Positions 8,260 through 18,339 of a stretch of DNA of 64,000 bases are shown one piece after another. Origin of the DNA: an uncultured Mycoplasmatota bacterium. Its GTDB lineage: Bacteria; Bacillota_I; Bacilli_A; RF39; UBA660. Every line of letters begins with the position of its first letter. Position 1 is the first letter of the stretch. The notes under the pieces are model-generated. The model was not told where the DNA came from. It did no database searches and worked only from the letters and a program-made list of their open reading frames with translations. The stretch spans positions 1 through 64,000 of the forward strand of contig CAMUZS010000001.1 in assembly GCA_947165285.1 (NCBI GenBank). The letters are read 5' to 3'. Both the position numbers and the translations under genes were made by a program.

Positions 8260-9037
8260 TTATTTAGTTTCAATTAATGATATTGATAATATAGAAAAAT
8301 TAAAGAGAGTGGGTATAAACACTTTCCTTTTTGCATTAAAGGACTACTCTATAGGTTATGAAAAATATTTTACAATTGATGAAATAAATAATATTGATGA
8401 AAAAAAGTATGTTTTAATTAATAAAGTATTAAACACTGTTGAAATTGAAAATTTAAAAAAGATAGTTTTTAATTTAAATGTTGATGGTATTATTTTTGAA
8501 GATATTGGTTTAATAAATGTTTTAAAAGATTATAATAAAGATAAAATATTATTTATGAATCATTTTAATACTAATTCTATGACTATTAATGAATGGTTAA
8601 AATATGTAGATAGTGTAGTTTTATCAAATGAATTAACTTATAGTGAATATGAAAAATTAGTTTCATTATCAGATAAGGAAGTAGTCTTAAATATATTTGG
8701 ATATAATCAAGTTATGTATTCAAAAAGAAGTTTAATTACTAATTTTGAAAATCATTTTAATGAAAATATAAATCATTTTAATGAAATATCTGATAAGAAT
8801 AGTGATTTAAAATTTAAAATAATTGAACAAGATGGTGAAACCATAATACTTTCAAATAATATTTTTGATGGTCGAAGATTATTAAATTTAAATAATATTA
8901 AATATTATTATATTAATTCTTCATTTATTGATATTGAAAGTATTATTAAATTTATTAATAATGAAAGTATTGATAATAGTGATGAAGGATTTTTAGATAA
9001 ACCGACATTTTATAAATTAAAGGGGGAGAAAAAATGA
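8234..9037 (+). CDS. U32 peptidase-like tRNA hydroxylation protein (TrhP1/YrrN-like), divergent
   Basis: 267 residues starting from GTG inside the end of trmR (26 bp overlap). Sequence is diverged, but the TIM-barrel style repeats (FNLNVDGIIFEDIGLINVLKDY, SVVLSNELTYSEYEKL, NIFGYNQVMYSKRSLIT) fit YrrN/TrhP1. It lacks the cysteine cluster present in the next gene, as expected of the smaller partner. With TrhP2 it would form 5-hydroxyuridine in tRNA. Confidence 0.75.
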   Translation: MSVKEKKINYLVSINDIDNIEKLKRVGINTFLFALKDYSIGYEKYFTIDEINNIDEKKYVLINKVLNTVEIENLKKIVFNLNVDGIIFEDIGLINVLKDYNKDKILFMNHFNTNSMTINEWLKYVDSVVLSNELTYSEYEKLVSLSDKEVVLNIFGYNQVMYSKRSLITNFENHFNENINHFNEISDKNSDLKFKIIEQDGETIILSNNIFDGRRLLNLNNIKYYYINSSFIDIESIIKFINNESIDNSDEGFLDKPTFYKLKGEKK

Positions 9038-10227
9038 TAGAATTACTTTCTCCAGCTGGAGATTTACAAAGATTAAAATTTGCTTGTTTATATGGTGCAG
9101 ATGCAATTTATTTAGGTGGACAAAATTATAGTTTAAGAGCTAATGCTCATAATTTTTCATTAGATGATATAAAAGAAGGAGTAGAATATGCTCATTCTTT
9201 AGATAAAAAAGTATATGTAACTGTAAATATAGTATTTCATGAAGATGATTTAAATGGATTAAAAGAATATTTATTAAAGCTAGATGAGATTGGTGTAGAT
9301 GCAATAATAGTAAGTGATATTTCAGTTATGAAATTATATAAAGAGTTGAATTTAAAATTAGAACTTCATGTTTCAACTCAAAGTTCTTGTCTTAATCATG
9401 AAGCTGCTTTATTTTATAAATCTTTGGGTGCTAAAAGAGTTGTACTTGCAAGAGAGGCTTCAAAAGAAGATATTAAAACTATTAAAGATAAAACAGGTCT
9501 TGATTTAGAATGCTTTATACATGGAGCAATGTGCACTAGTGTTTCTGGAAGATGTGTTATGTCAAATTACGCAACTCTTAGAGATTCAAATCGTGGTGGA
9601 TGTGTACAAGTATGTAGGTTTATATTTAAAATTTTAGAATCTAATAATACATATTCAATGACTCCGAAGGATTTAAATATGGTTCCTTATATAAAAGATA
9701 TGATTGAAGTTGGGGTAAATTCTTTTAAGGTTGAAGGAAGAATGAGATCAATATATTATATTGCTACTGTAATTAAAACATATAGAGATATTATTGATAA
9801 GATAGTAACAAATAAATTAGATTTAGCATATAGTAAGTATTATCTTGATATTTTAAACAGATGTGCTAATCGTGATTCAACACCACAATTTTTTGATAAA
9901 AAACCAACTGATAAAGAACAATATTTTTTAGGTAGAGAAGAAATATCTAATCAAGATTTTTTAGGATTAGTTTTAGATTATGATGAAGATACACAAATTG
10001 TAACATTAGAGGAAAGAAATTATTTTGAAATTGGAACTAAAGTTGAATTTTTTGGTCCAAATTTAGAAGCACAGGAGTTTATAATTGAAGAGATAATTGA
10101 TGAAGATAATCAAAGTGTTTCTGCGGCTAGACATCCAAAAGAAATATTAAAATTTCATTGTCATATTCGTCTAAATAAAAATGATATGATGAGGTTAAAA
10201 GTATTTGACATTAAGGACTATTTGTAG
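9034..10227 (+). CDS. U32 family protein TrhP2 (YrrO-like), tRNA 5-hydroxyuridine synthesis
   Basis: 397 residues. LLSPAGDLQRLKFACLYGAD, ELHVSTQSSCLN, the cysteine-rich stretch from CFIHGAMC to GGCVQVCR, and SFKVEGRMRS are diagnostic of U32 proteins of the YrrO/YegQ type. The cysteines are thought to hold an iron-sulfur centre. Overlaps trhP1 by 4 bp (ATGA), so the two are coupled. Despite the 'peptidase' family name, a role in prephenate-dependent tRNA hydroxylation is the best supported for this subgroup. Confidence 0.88.
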   Translation: MIELLSPAGDLQRLKFACLYGADAIYLGGQNYSLRANAHNFSLDDIKEGVEYAHSLDKKVYVTVNIVFHEDDLNGLKEYLLKLDEIGVDAIIVSDISVMKLYKELNLKLELHVSTQSSCLNHEAALFYKSLGAKRVVLAREASKEDIKTIKDKTGLDLECFIHGAMCTSVSGRCVMSNYATLRDSNRGGCVQVCRFIFKILESNNTYSMTPKDLNMVPYIKDMIEVGVNSFKVEGRMRSIYYIATVIKTYRDIIDKIVTNKLDLAYSKYYLDILNRCANRDSTPQFFDKKPTDKEQYFLGREEISNQDFLGLVLDYDEDTQIVTLEERNYFEIGTKVEFFGPNLEAQEFIIEEIIDEDNQSVSAARHPKEILKFHCHIRLNKNDMMRLKVFDIKDYL

Positions 10228-10262
10228 TATTCTTATGTCGTTATAATTTTTGAGGTGATAAC

Positions 10263-10730
10263 ATGAAAAAAGATGAAAAAATAATAATGACTTCGGAAGG
10301 TTTTCTTGCTTTAGAAGAAGAATTAAATGACTTAAAAGAAAATCAAAGACCTGCTGTTATAAAAGCTTTAAAGGAAGCTAGAGCATTAGGTGATTTATCA
10401 GAAAATGCTGAATATGATACTGCTAAAAATATGCAAGGTCAAATCGAAGCAAAAATAAAAGAAATAGAATATAAATTAGAACATTCTGAGGTAGTTGATG
10501 GATCAAAAGATGTTGTATCTGTTGGTTCAATAGTAAATGTAAAATATGTAAGTGATAACGAAAAAGAAGAATATAAAATTGTTGGATCACTTGAAGCTGA
10601 TCCTTTTGAAAATAAAATTTCTAATGAATCACCACTTGGAAAATCACTACTTGGAAAAAAAGTTGGTGATGTAATTGAAGTTGATTCACCTAATGGAGCA
10701 TATAAAATAGAAATAGAAAAGATATCATAA
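10263..10730 (+). CDS. greA: Transcription elongation factor GreA
   Basis: 155 residues, standard length. The N-terminal coiled coil carries EARALGDLSENAEYDTAK with the acidic tip residues that reach the RNA polymerase active site. The C-terminal FKBP-like domain ends in SPLGKSLLGKKVGDVIEVD. GreA rescues backtracked polymerase by stimulating RNA cleavage. In Bacillus udk lies between yrrO and greA; udk is missing here. Confidence 0.95.
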   Translation: MKKDEKIIMTSEGFLALEEELNDLKENQRPAVIKALKEARALGDLSENAEYDTAKNMQGQIEAKIKEIEYKLEHSEVVDGSKDVVSVGSIVNVKYVSDNEKEEYKIVGSLEADPFENKISNESPLGKSLLGKKVGDVIEVDSPNGAYKIEIEKIS

Positions 10731-10752
10731 CATAATAAGAAAGGAAATAATT

Positions 10753-12000
10753 ATGAAAAACGTTCATGAAATAGAATATGAAATAAAGGGTAAAGATTGG
10801 GAAAAATTATTAGATAATTCTTTTAAAAAGAATGTAAAAAATGCTAAAATTGATGGATTTAGAAAAGGTAGTATTCCTAAAGATATTTATATTAAGAAAA
10901 TGGGTATTGAAACATTATTTAGAGATGCTATGGATGAAGGAATTGATTTAGCATACAAAAATGTTATTAAAGAAAATAAAGATTTAGTTCCGGTTGTTGA
11001 ACCATCTGTAGATATTAAAGCAATAGATGATAAACATATAATATATGTATTTAAATTTATTACACGTCCGGAAGTTAAATTGGGAAAATATAAATCACTT
11101 GGTGTAAAAAAAGAAAAAGTAAGTGTTAGTGATGAAGAGTTAAATAATGAAATTAAAAATTTACAATCAAGATTTGCTGAAATAGTTGTTAAAAAAGCTG
11201 GATCTGTAGAAGAAGGAAATACAGCAATTATTGATTTTGAAGGTATTGTTGATGGTAAAAAACTTGAAGGTGGTTCTGGAGAAAATTATCCTTTAGAAAT
11301 TGGCTCTCATACTTTTATTCCTGGTTTTGAAGAAGGATTAATTGGAATGGGTATAAATGAGGAAAAAGAACTTAAACTTAAATTTCCAGAAAATTATACT
11401 GAAGAATTAAAGAATAAAGATGTAACTTTTAAAGTAAAAGTAAATGAAATTAAAGAAAGAATATTACCTAAATTAGATAAAGAATTTTATGAAGACTTAG
11501 GTTATAAAGATATTAAAACTGAAAAAGAATTTAAAGATAAAATTAAAGAAGAAATTAAATTAAGAAAAGAGTCTCAAATTGAAGATAAGTATATAAATGA
11601 TTGTTTAGAAGAAGCAGTTAAGAATATGAAAGCAGATATAAATCATGAAATAATTCACGAAGAAATTCATAGAATGGTTCATCAATTTGAAGATCAAATA
11701 AAAATGCAAGGTTTAAATTTAGAACAATATTTACAATTTTCTAATATGACTATGGATCAATTTGAAAAACAACTTGAACCAGAAGCAACAAAAAGAGTTC
11801 AATCTAGATTTTTATTAGAAGAAGTTGCTAATGTAGAAAAATTTGAAATAACTGATAAAGAAGCTGAAAAAGAAGCAGAAGAAATGGCTAAGAAATATGG
11901 AATTACAAAAGAAGAGTTAATTCAAGAATTTGGTGGTATTGAAATAGTTAAATATGATATTAAAATGAGAAAAGCTATTGATGTTATTAAAGGAGAATAA
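10753..12000 (+). CDS. tig: Trigger factor
   Basis: 415 residues. The ribosome-binding N-terminal domain contains the GFRKGSIPKDIY signature near residue 36. The FKBP-type prolyl isomerase domain spans about 155-240 (GNTAIIDFEGIVDG, IPGFEEGLIGM). The C-terminal part is the helical chaperone arm. It binds nascent chains at the ribosomal exit. Follows greA by 22 bp with an AAAGGAA ribosome-binding site. Confidence 0.95.
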   Translation: MKNVHEIEYEIKGKDWEKLLDNSFKKNVKNAKIDGFRKGSIPKDIYIKKMGIETLFRDAMDEGIDLAYKNVIKENKDLVPVVEPSVDIKAIDDKHIIYVFKFITRPEVKLGKYKSLGVKKEKVSVSDEELNNEIKNLQSRFAEIVVKKAGSVEEGNTAIIDFEGIVDGKKLEGGSGENYPLEIGSHTFIPGFEEGLIGMGINEEKELKLKFPENYTEELKNKDVTFKVKVNEIKERILPKLDKEFYEDLGYKDIKTEKEFKDKIKEEIKLRKESQIEDKYINDCLEEAVKNMKADINHEIIHEEIHRMVHQFEDQIKMQGLNLEQYLQFSNMTMDQFEKQLEPEATKRVQSRFLLEEVANVEKFEITDKEAEKEAEEMAKKYGITKEELIQEFGGIEIVKYDIKMRKAIDVIKGE

Positions 12001-12086
12001 AATTCTTCTTTTTCTTTTGGTAAAATTATCCAAATTTTGATTTTTTCAATTATATAATATCAAATATTAAAAAGAGGGAATGTTTT

Positions 12087-13151
12087 ATGTTTGATAATGA
12101 AAAAATTGGAGGGTTTTTAAAAGAGTTAAGAATTAAACATAATTTATCTCAAAATGATCTTGCAATTAAGTTATATATTAGCAGGCAAGCTGTATCTTTA
12201 TGGGAAAATGGAAAAACTTTACCTGAAATTGATAAAATAAATGATTTAGCTAATTTATATAATGTAACAATAGCGGATATTTTTGCAGGTGAAATTATAA
12301 AAGATGAAAAGAAAAAGAATGAAATTGTAAGTGAAGTAATAAAATTAGAAAAAAATAGAGCTAAAAAGATTTTTAAATTATCTCTTCTTATTATTGTAGG
12401 TTTAATATTTATGTTTTTAATATATTATTTTATTAGTTATTATCGTCAAGTAAGTGTTTATTTGATAAATGTTGAAAATGATGAAAAATATAATGTTAAT
12501 GGTGTTTTAATTAAATCTTTAAATCAATATTATTTTAATTTAGAAACTGATCAAAAAGTTGATAGAATTTGTTTAAAATATATTAATGAAGATATCAATA
12601 AAGATATTGTATGTCGTGATGATTCTAATTTCTTAGTATTTAAAGATTATATTGGCTATGAAGAGTATCTTGACATAAATGATTTTGATAATTTTATTAA
12701 TCATTTATATATTAAAGTAGATGATGATGAATTAAAATTAGATATATGGAGAAATTATCTTAATGATAAATTAATATTATTAAATGAGGATGAAAAAAAT
12801 GTTGATGATAATGATATAAATTATTTTAATGATAATATACCTAAAAAAATAAAAAATGAATTTAATTATGATAAGAAAGAAAATAGTTATAAATTATTAA
12901 AAAATAATGAAAATTTGAAAATTGAATTGATTTATTTCAAAAATACGACGTATTTTGTAGTAACAGAATCAAATAATAATATTTTTAAAGAATGGGTTTT
13001 TAATTATAAAGATAATATAATGGAAAAATATAGAGAAATAAAAAATAATACTATCATAAAAGAATATAAAGATTTTTCTAATATGGATAAAGATCAAGAA
13101 AAAATATACAATTATTTTATAAAAATGTATAAAAATCAATACTTAACTTAG
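12087..13151 (+). CDS. Membrane-tethered XRE-type regulator
   Basis: 354 residues. Residues 5-65 form a Cro/C1-type helix-turn-helix (LRIKHNLSQNDLAIKLYISR, AVSLWENGKTLPEIDKI). A single transmembrane helix at about 95-118 (LSLLIIVGLIFMFLIYYF) leads to an extracytoplasmic domain of about 230 residues that I do not recognise. The layout suggests a regulator sensing something outside the membrane. The gene stands alone between trigger factor and a strong terminator; the next gene codes for a secreted protein and is a plausible but unproven target. Confidence 0.75.
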   Translation: MFDNEKIGGFLKELRIKHNLSQNDLAIKLYISRQAVSLWENGKTLPEIDKINDLANLYNVTIADIFAGEIIKDEKKKNEIVSEVIKLEKNRAKKIFKLSLLIIVGLIFMFLIYYFISYYRQVSVYLINVENDEKYNVNGVLIKSLNQYYFNLETDQKVDRICLKYINEDINKDIVCRDDSNFLVFKDYIGYEEYLDINDFDNFINHLYIKVDDDELKLDIWRNYLNDKLILLNEDEKNVDDNDINYFNDNIPKKIKNEFNYDKKENSYKLLKNNENLKIELIYFKNTTYFVVTESNNNIFKEWVFNYKDNIMEKYREIKNNTIIKEYKDFSNMDKDQEKIYNYFIKMYKNQYLT

Positions 13152-13157
13152 ATTAAT

Positions 13158-13194
13158 CCTAGCAAGTTATACTTGCTAGGTATTTTTATTTTTT
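13158..13194 (+). terminator. Rho-independent terminator
   Basis: CCTAGCAAG and CTTGCTAGG form a 9-bp stem with a 5-base loop, followed by a T-rich tract. Confidence 0.88.
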
Positions 13195-13236
13195 ACGTGT
13201 TACGATTAACTTGGTTAAAGAAAAGGAGTGAATAAA

Positions 13237-13989
13237 ATGAAAAGATTTTTAAGTCTTGGATTAATTGTTTTAACCGGGTTAATCCTAAATACATCTACAG
13301 TTAATGCACAAGAAGATATTTATTATGTTAATGATAACGGAGTATCATTTACTAAAAATGAATATGATTTTTTTAGTAAAATGTATTATGATGGTTATCA
13401 ACAAACTATGACAGCAAGTGATAAAGCATATTTTAATGGATTTGATTTAAATCCCGATTCAGTAGAAAGGGTAGAATATGATGAAAGTCAAATTGAAAAT
13501 GATGTTAAACAACCTATAACTAGAAATACATCTCATGAAACAGGATCAAAGAAATTAACTATTGCTAAAGCAACATCAGATTATACAATTATTAGTGTTT
13601 CATTACAATGGAAATCTAATCCATCTGTAAGAAGTTATGATGTAATAGGTGCAAGATTTGTAAATACATCAAAAATAGGATCACCAACTACAAGATTGTC
13701 ATATAGTGGTGGTACATATACATCTAGCAATATTGTAAATAAAAACAATGGTTTTGGTGTATCTATTAAATTACCTAGTAGTGGTAGTTCAATATATGTA
13801 ACTCAAACATATACAGTTACTAATGGTGGCACAGTATATGCAAGCTATCAACATGCTAAAAATTCAGTTACTTTAGCTCAAAGTAAAAATTATACTATAG
13901 GATCAGCTGGATACGGTAGTGTATTCAAATTTGATTCAAGTGTATCTAGTAAGTATGATGGCATGGGTGGTGTATACATTGGCGTTTAA
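13237..13989 (+). CDS. Secreted protein of unknown function
   Basis: 250 residues. The ATG at 13237 is preferred over a GTG at 13228 that abuts the AAAGGAG site. A clear signal peptide (KRFLSLGLIVLTGLILNTS) ends at VNA-QE. The mature part begins YYVNDNGVSFTKNEYDFFSKMYYDGY, a segment I associate with small secreted proteins of gut Firmicutes. It is then rich in S/T/Y/G and looks like beta structure. No catalytic motif is seen. The last residues G-V-Y-I-G-V are partly echoed 200 bp downstream. Confidence 0.6.
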   Translation: MKRFLSLGLIVLTGLILNTSTVNAQEDIYYVNDNGVSFTKNEYDFFSKMYYDGYQQTMTASDKAYFNGFDLNPDSVERVEYDESQIENDVKQPITRNTSHETGSKKLTIAKATSDYTIISVSLQWKSNPSVRSYDVIGARFVNTSKIGSPTTRLSYSGGTYTSSNIVNKNNGFGVSIKLPSSGSSIYVTQTYTVTNGGTVYASYQHAKNSVTLAQSKNYTIGSAGYGSVFKFDSSVSSKYDGMGGVYIGV

Positions 13990-14361
13990 TATTTTTTAAT
14001 ATTTTAATTTTAAACGAATATTATTACTATTTTAAAAAATATAAAAGTAATCTACTGTAAAAACCAAAAACCAAAAAGTAGTAAGATATGAATTTGAAAT
14101 TTTAGTGTTATTTTTGTTAAAGTCAATTTTTTATAAATTAACTTGTACAATTTAAAATATAGATGTTGATGTATACATTGGAAACTAAATGTGCATTCTT
14201 CTTTCCAAGTAATTGTACAGTTATAGATAAAGGCAATTCTTAATTGAATTGCTTTTATTGTTTTTAATAAAAAAAATAATGTCAAATTAGTGTCACATGT
14301 ATTGCCAATAATAAAAATTGTGTTAATATAAATACTAATATTTTGAAGGGAGATGACAAAA
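13990..14361 (+). other. Intergenic region with terminator and possible paralogue remnant
   Basis: About 370 bp without a supported gene. At 14171-14188 the codons V-Y-I-G-N-stop resemble the end of the preceding gene, which could be a decayed tandem copy. A terminator hairpin follows at 14233-14264. A 77-codon minus-strand reading frame here has no family match or good start and is not called. Confidence 0.4.
14233..14264 (+). terminator. Rho-independent terminator
   Basis: GCAATTC and GAATTGC (7 bp) with loop TTAATT, then a T-rich run. Confidence 0.7.
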
Positions 14362-16677
14362 ATGAATAACTATCTACCAGTAATGCTTCTTAAAGGTTTT
14401 GTCATCCTTCCAAATCAAGACGTTAAATTAGAATTAAATAATTCAATTAGTGAAAGAATTATAAAATTATCTCAAAAACATCACAATAGTAAATTCTTAG
14501 TTATATGTCCTAAAAATTCTTTAGAAGAAACACCAGAAATACAAGATTTACCTACAATTGGAGTTATAGCACAATTAAAATCTAAAATAGAACTTCCAAA
14601 TGGAAATTTAAGAATAATTATTAACGGAATTAACAGAGTAAAAATAAATAATTATGATAATTTTGATGATGATAAAGAAATACTAATGGCTGATGTAAGT
14701 TCTATTAAACAATTAAAAGAAAATATTGTTACTGAAACAGCTATTAAAAGAAAATTAGTTGATACATTAAAAACGTATATTAATGAAAATCCTCAAGTAT
14801 CAAATAGTATTTTAAATTCTATAAAAGGTGTAGATGATTTAAATAATTTAACTGATATAATAGCTTCATTTTTACCTTCTTCTTTAGAAAAAAAATTATT
14901 ATATTTAGAAGAAAAAAGTGCGTTAAATAGAGCTAATGCATTAATATATGATATTTCTGTTGAGCTTGAAATTTTAAAACTAGATGCAAAATTAGATGAA
15001 GCGTTGCAAGAAGATTTAGAAAAAAATCAAAGGGAATTTATATTAAAATCAAAATTAAATGAAATAAAAAAAGAACTTGGTGAAGAAAATTCAAAAGATG
15101 AAATAATAAATAGATATACTAATAAAATCAATAATTTACCTGCTAGTGAAAAAACTAAAACCAAATTATTAAAAGAATTAAATAGATATTCTAATATGAA
15201 TGAAAATCATGCTGAAAGTTCTATTGTTATTAATTATTTAGATTCAGTACTTGATTTACCTTGGAATAATTATAAAAAGGAAGAAAATAATTTAATTAAT
15301 GTAAAAAAACAATTAGATAAAACTCATTATGGACTAGAAAAAATAAAGGATCGAATAATAGAATATCTAGCGATAAAGAAAAGAAATAATCAAATAAAAA
15401 GTCCTATTATTTGTTTAGTTGGAGCACCAGGTGTTGGAAAAACTACTATCGCACTTAGTATAGCAAATTCATTAAATAAAGAATTTTATAAATTAAGTGT
15501 AGGTGGACTTAGTGATCCTTCAGAATTACTTGGTCATAAAAGAACTTATATTGGTGCTAATCCGGGAAAAATAATTCAAGCAATTACAAAATGTGGAGTG
15601 TCTAATCCTTTAATATTAATAGATGAAGTTGATAAAATGGGTAAAGATTTTAGGGGTGATCCAACATCTGCTTTACTTGATATTTTAGATCCTTCTCAAA
15701 ATCATATGTTTATAGATAATTATATAGAAGAACCTTTTGATTTATCAAATGTAATGTTTATATTAACAGCAAATGATATAACTAATATTCCAGATGCTTT
15801 AAGGGATAGATTAGAAATAATTGAAATATCTAGTTATAGTGATTTTGAAAAAATAATTATGATAAAAAAATACATTTTGCCTAAGATATATAATGAACAT
15901 TTAATTAATGATGGTGAAATCAAATTTAAAGATGATACCTTAAATTTTATAATTAATAAATATACTAAAGAATCTGGTGTTAGAGAATTAACTAGAACAT
16001 TAGAAACGATTATTCGTAAGATAATTACTGAAGAAAATGTAAAAAAAATAAAATTTCCATTAACAGTTAATGATAAATTAGTTATTAAATATTTAGGTAA
16101 GCCAAAATTTGAAAATGATGAATTAAATAAAACATTATCTCCAGGTTTAGTAAATGCTTTAGCATATACTCCAATGGGAGGAAATGTATTACCTATAGAG
16201 TGTTGTTTTTATGAAGGAAATGGAAATATAATTACTACAGGTATGCTAGGTGATTCAATGAAAGAATCTATTAAGGTAGCAATTAGTTATATAAGATCAC
16301 ATAATGATTTATATAAAGTAAGTGATTATTATTTTAATTCAAAAGATATACATATTCATGCTTTGGAGGGGGCTATAAAAAAAGATGGACCTTCAGCGGG
16401 TATATCTATAACTACTTCGATATTATCATTAATACTTAATAAAGAAATATCAAAAGATATAGCAATGACTGGGGAAATATCATTAAGAGGAGATATTTTA
16501 AAAGTTGGTGGAATTAAAGAAAAAATAGTTGGTGCATATAATAACAAGATTACAAAAATATTCTTACCAGAAGCAAATAAAAAAGACTTAGAAGATATTC
16601 CATCAAAAATATTAAATAAAATAAAAATAGTATTTGTTAGTAATTATGAAGAAATTTATAAGAACTTATTTAAATAA
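14362..16677 (+). CDS. lon: ATP-dependent protease LonA
   Basis: 771 residues from the ATG at 14362; the ATG at 14353 is only one base from the AAGGGAG site. The N-terminal LON domain starts YLPVMLLKGFVILPNQD. The AAA+ module has GAPGVGKTT (Walker A) and LILIDEVDKM (Walker B). The C-terminal protease has KDGPSAGISI with the catalytic Ser and GGIKEKIVGA with the catalytic Lys. Lon degrades misfolded and regulatory proteins. In Bacillus the lon region also contains spoVID and ysxE, and that neighbourhood is kept here. Confidence 0.95.
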   Translation: MNNYLPVMLLKGFVILPNQDVKLELNNSISERIIKLSQKHHNSKFLVICPKNSLEETPEIQDLPTIGVIAQLKSKIELPNGNLRIIINGINRVKINNYDNFDDDKEILMADVSSIKQLKENIVTETAIKRKLVDTLKTYINENPQVSNSILNSIKGVDDLNNLTDIIASFLPSSLEKKLLYLEEKSALNRANALIYDISVELEILKLDAKLDEALQEDLEKNQREFILKSKLNEIKKELGEENSKDEIINRYTNKINNLPASEKTKTKLLKELNRYSNMNENHAESSIVINYLDSVLDLPWNNYKKEENNLINVKKQLDKTHYGLEKIKDRIIEYLAIKKRNNQIKSPIICLVGAPGVGKTTIALSIANSLNKEFYKLSVGGLSDPSELLGHKRTYIGANPGKIIQAITKCGVSNPLILIDEVDKMGKDFRGDPTSALLDILDPSQNHMFIDNYIEEPFDLSNVMFILTANDITNIPDALRDRLEIIEISSYSDFEKIIMIKKYILPKIYNEHLINDGEIKFKDDTLNFIINKYTKESGVRELTRTLETIIRKIITEENVKKIKFPLTVNDKLVIKYLGKPKFENDELNKTLSPGLVNALAYTPMGGNVLPIECCFYEGNGNIITTGMLGDSMKESIKVAISYIRSHNDLYKVSDYYFNSKDIHIHALEGAIKKDGPSAGISITTSILSLILNKEISKDIAMTGEISLRGDILKVGGIKEKIVGAYNNKITKIFLPEANKKDLEDIPSKILNKIKIVFVSNYEEIYKNLFK

Positions 16678-16751
16678 TTCTTAATTTATTAAGAATTATT
16701 TTTTTTAATATTTAAAATACTTATTCATATAATTAACAAGGAGATGATTTA

Positions 16752-17432
16752 ATGAAAAATATTATTCCTTATGAAAAGGATATAAAATTTGATACTAAGA
16801 TTGCTGAAATAACAAGTATATCATTAGAACATGAAGAAAAAATAAATGATGATGAAGTGTTGGGTGATTTTATTGTTTTTGGAGATTATAAATCACATCA
16901 AATAAGTATTAATAAAGAAGATTTTAAATATCGTATTCCTTTTTCAATACAAATACCAGAATCCATTGATATTAATAGTATAAAAATAGATATTAATGAT
17001 TTTACATATGATATAAAAAGTGATGATACTTTAACTATAAAAATCGAATTATCATTTGAATATGATGAAAACAATTTAATTGAAGAAGAAAATGAAGTTG
17101 ATAATATAGAATTAATTGATGAAATAAATGAAGAAGAAAATAGATTAGATGATGAATTAAATACTTTAATTGAAGAAACTAATGATAATACAAAAACTAT
17201 AGAAGAAAAAAATCTAGAAGATGATAGTATTAATAATAATGTTATAAATAATACAATTTCTTCAGAAAATACTTATATAATTTATCATGTTTATATCGTA
17301 TCTGATAAAGATAGTATTGAAAGTATTTGTCAAAAATTTAATGTTAGTAAAGAATTACTTCATGAATATAATGATTTTGAAGAAATTCAAACAGGTGATA
17401 AGCTTTTAATTCCTATTGAAGAAAATGAATAA
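16752..17432 (+). CDS. SPOCS-like and LysM domain protein (SpoVID-like)
   Basis: 226 residues. The N-terminal 110 residues (IIPYEKDIKFDTKIAEITSI, EVLGDFIVFGDYK, KYRIPFSIQIPE) resemble the DUF3794/SPOCS domain of spore coat morphogenesis proteins. An acidic N/E/D-rich linker (about 115-170) leads to a LysM at the C terminus (HVYIVSDKDSIESICQKFNV ... TGDKLLIP). SpoVID has the same architecture but is longer. Next to lon and a YsxE-like gene, this is probably a reduced SpoVID. Whether the organism sporulates cannot be told from this window. Confidence 0.7.
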   Translation: MKNIIPYEKDIKFDTKIAEITSISLEHEEKINDDEVLGDFIVFGDYKSHQISINKEDFKYRIPFSIQIPESIDINSIKIDINDFTYDIKSDDTLTIKIELSFEYDENNLIEEENEVDNIELIDEINEEENRLDDELNTLIEETNDNTKTIEEKNLEDDSINNNVINNTISSENTYIIYHVYIVSDKDSIESICQKFNVSKELLHEYNDFEEIQTGDKLLIPIEENE

Positions 17433-18339
17433 TTCTATAGATATTATAAAAAAAATATATAAACCCTATAGGTATACTAAAAAGGGTAATGTAACAATAT
17501 TAGAAAGTACCAGTGGTACTTTAGTTATAAAAGATAGAAAAAAGAATTTAAATGAATTATTTAATTATTTGAATTCTAGAAATTTTAATAATTATCCTAA
17601 ATTAATTGATGATTCTAGAGCTGATATAGATGTATATGAATTTATTGATGATATTAAATATCCAAAAGAACAAAAAGCACATGATTTAATAAATATAATA
17701 GCTAAATTGCACTATAAAACTTTTTATTATAAGGATGTTACTGAAGATAATTTTAAAGAAATATATGAAAATATTTTAAGTAATATTAATTATTTAAATG
17801 AAATATATGATAATTATTACGATGATTTTTTTAAAGAAATATATTTATCTCCATCAAAATATTTATTTATGAGAAACTATAGTAAAATAAAAGCTAATTT
17901 ATCTTTTTGTAAAGATGAATTAGATAATTGGTACAATTTGGTAAAAAATACTAATAAGACAAGAGTAAGTATTGTTCATAATAATTTATCTTTAGATCAT
18001 TTTTTAAAAAGTAATGGGGAATATTTAATAAGTTGGGATAATTATATAATAGATACTCCAATAATTGATTTAGTTAATTTCTATAAAAAAGAATACTTTA
18101 ATATTAATTTTGAAAATTTAATTAATAGTTATAATAGTATTTTTAAATTAACAGATGAAGAATTAAAATTGTTTTTATTACTTATTTGTATACCACCTGA
18201 AATAAAATTTAGTGATAATGAATTTAATTCAACAATTGATGAAAGATTAATATTGGATTATATATATAAAACAGAGAATTTAATAAGGCCATATTATTCT
18301 AAAAATAAGGAAAAAGAAAATTCCAATTTCAATAAGTAG
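17425..18339 (+). CDS. YsxE-like, CotS-family kinase-like protein
   Basis: 304 residues; the ATG at 17425 overlaps the previous gene by 8 bp. The fold is that of aminoglycoside-phosphotransferase-like coat proteins: a nucleotide-pocket region (GNVTILESTSGTLVIKDRKK) and a catalytic-loop equivalent IVHNNLSLDHFL followed by YLISWDNYIIDTPIIDLVNF. The usual HxD is altered to H-N-N, so catalysis is doubtful. In Bacillus ysxE follows spoVID, matching the order here. A short minus-strand gene overlaps its end. Confidence 0.68.
   Translation: MNNSIDIIKKIYKPYRYTKKGNVTILESTSGTLVIKDRKKNLNELFNYLNSRNFNNYPKLIDDSRADIDVYEFIDDIKYPKEQKAHDLINIIAKLHYKTFYYKDVTEDNFKEIYENILSNINYLNEIYDNYYDDFFKEIYLSPSKYLFMRNYSKIKANLSFCKDELDNWYNLVKNTNKTRVSIVHNNLSLDHFLKSNGEYLISWDNYIIDTPIIDLVNFYKKEYFNINFENLINSYNSIFKLTDEELKLFLLLICIPPEIKFSDNEFNSTIDERLILDYIYKTENLIRPYYSKNKEKENSNFNK

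Noticed and set aside
14052-14285. 77-codon minus-strand reading frame
   Set aside because: No ribosome site, no family resemblance, and hydrophobic residues as expected from antisense A+T-rich DNA. It also crosses a terminator hairpin.
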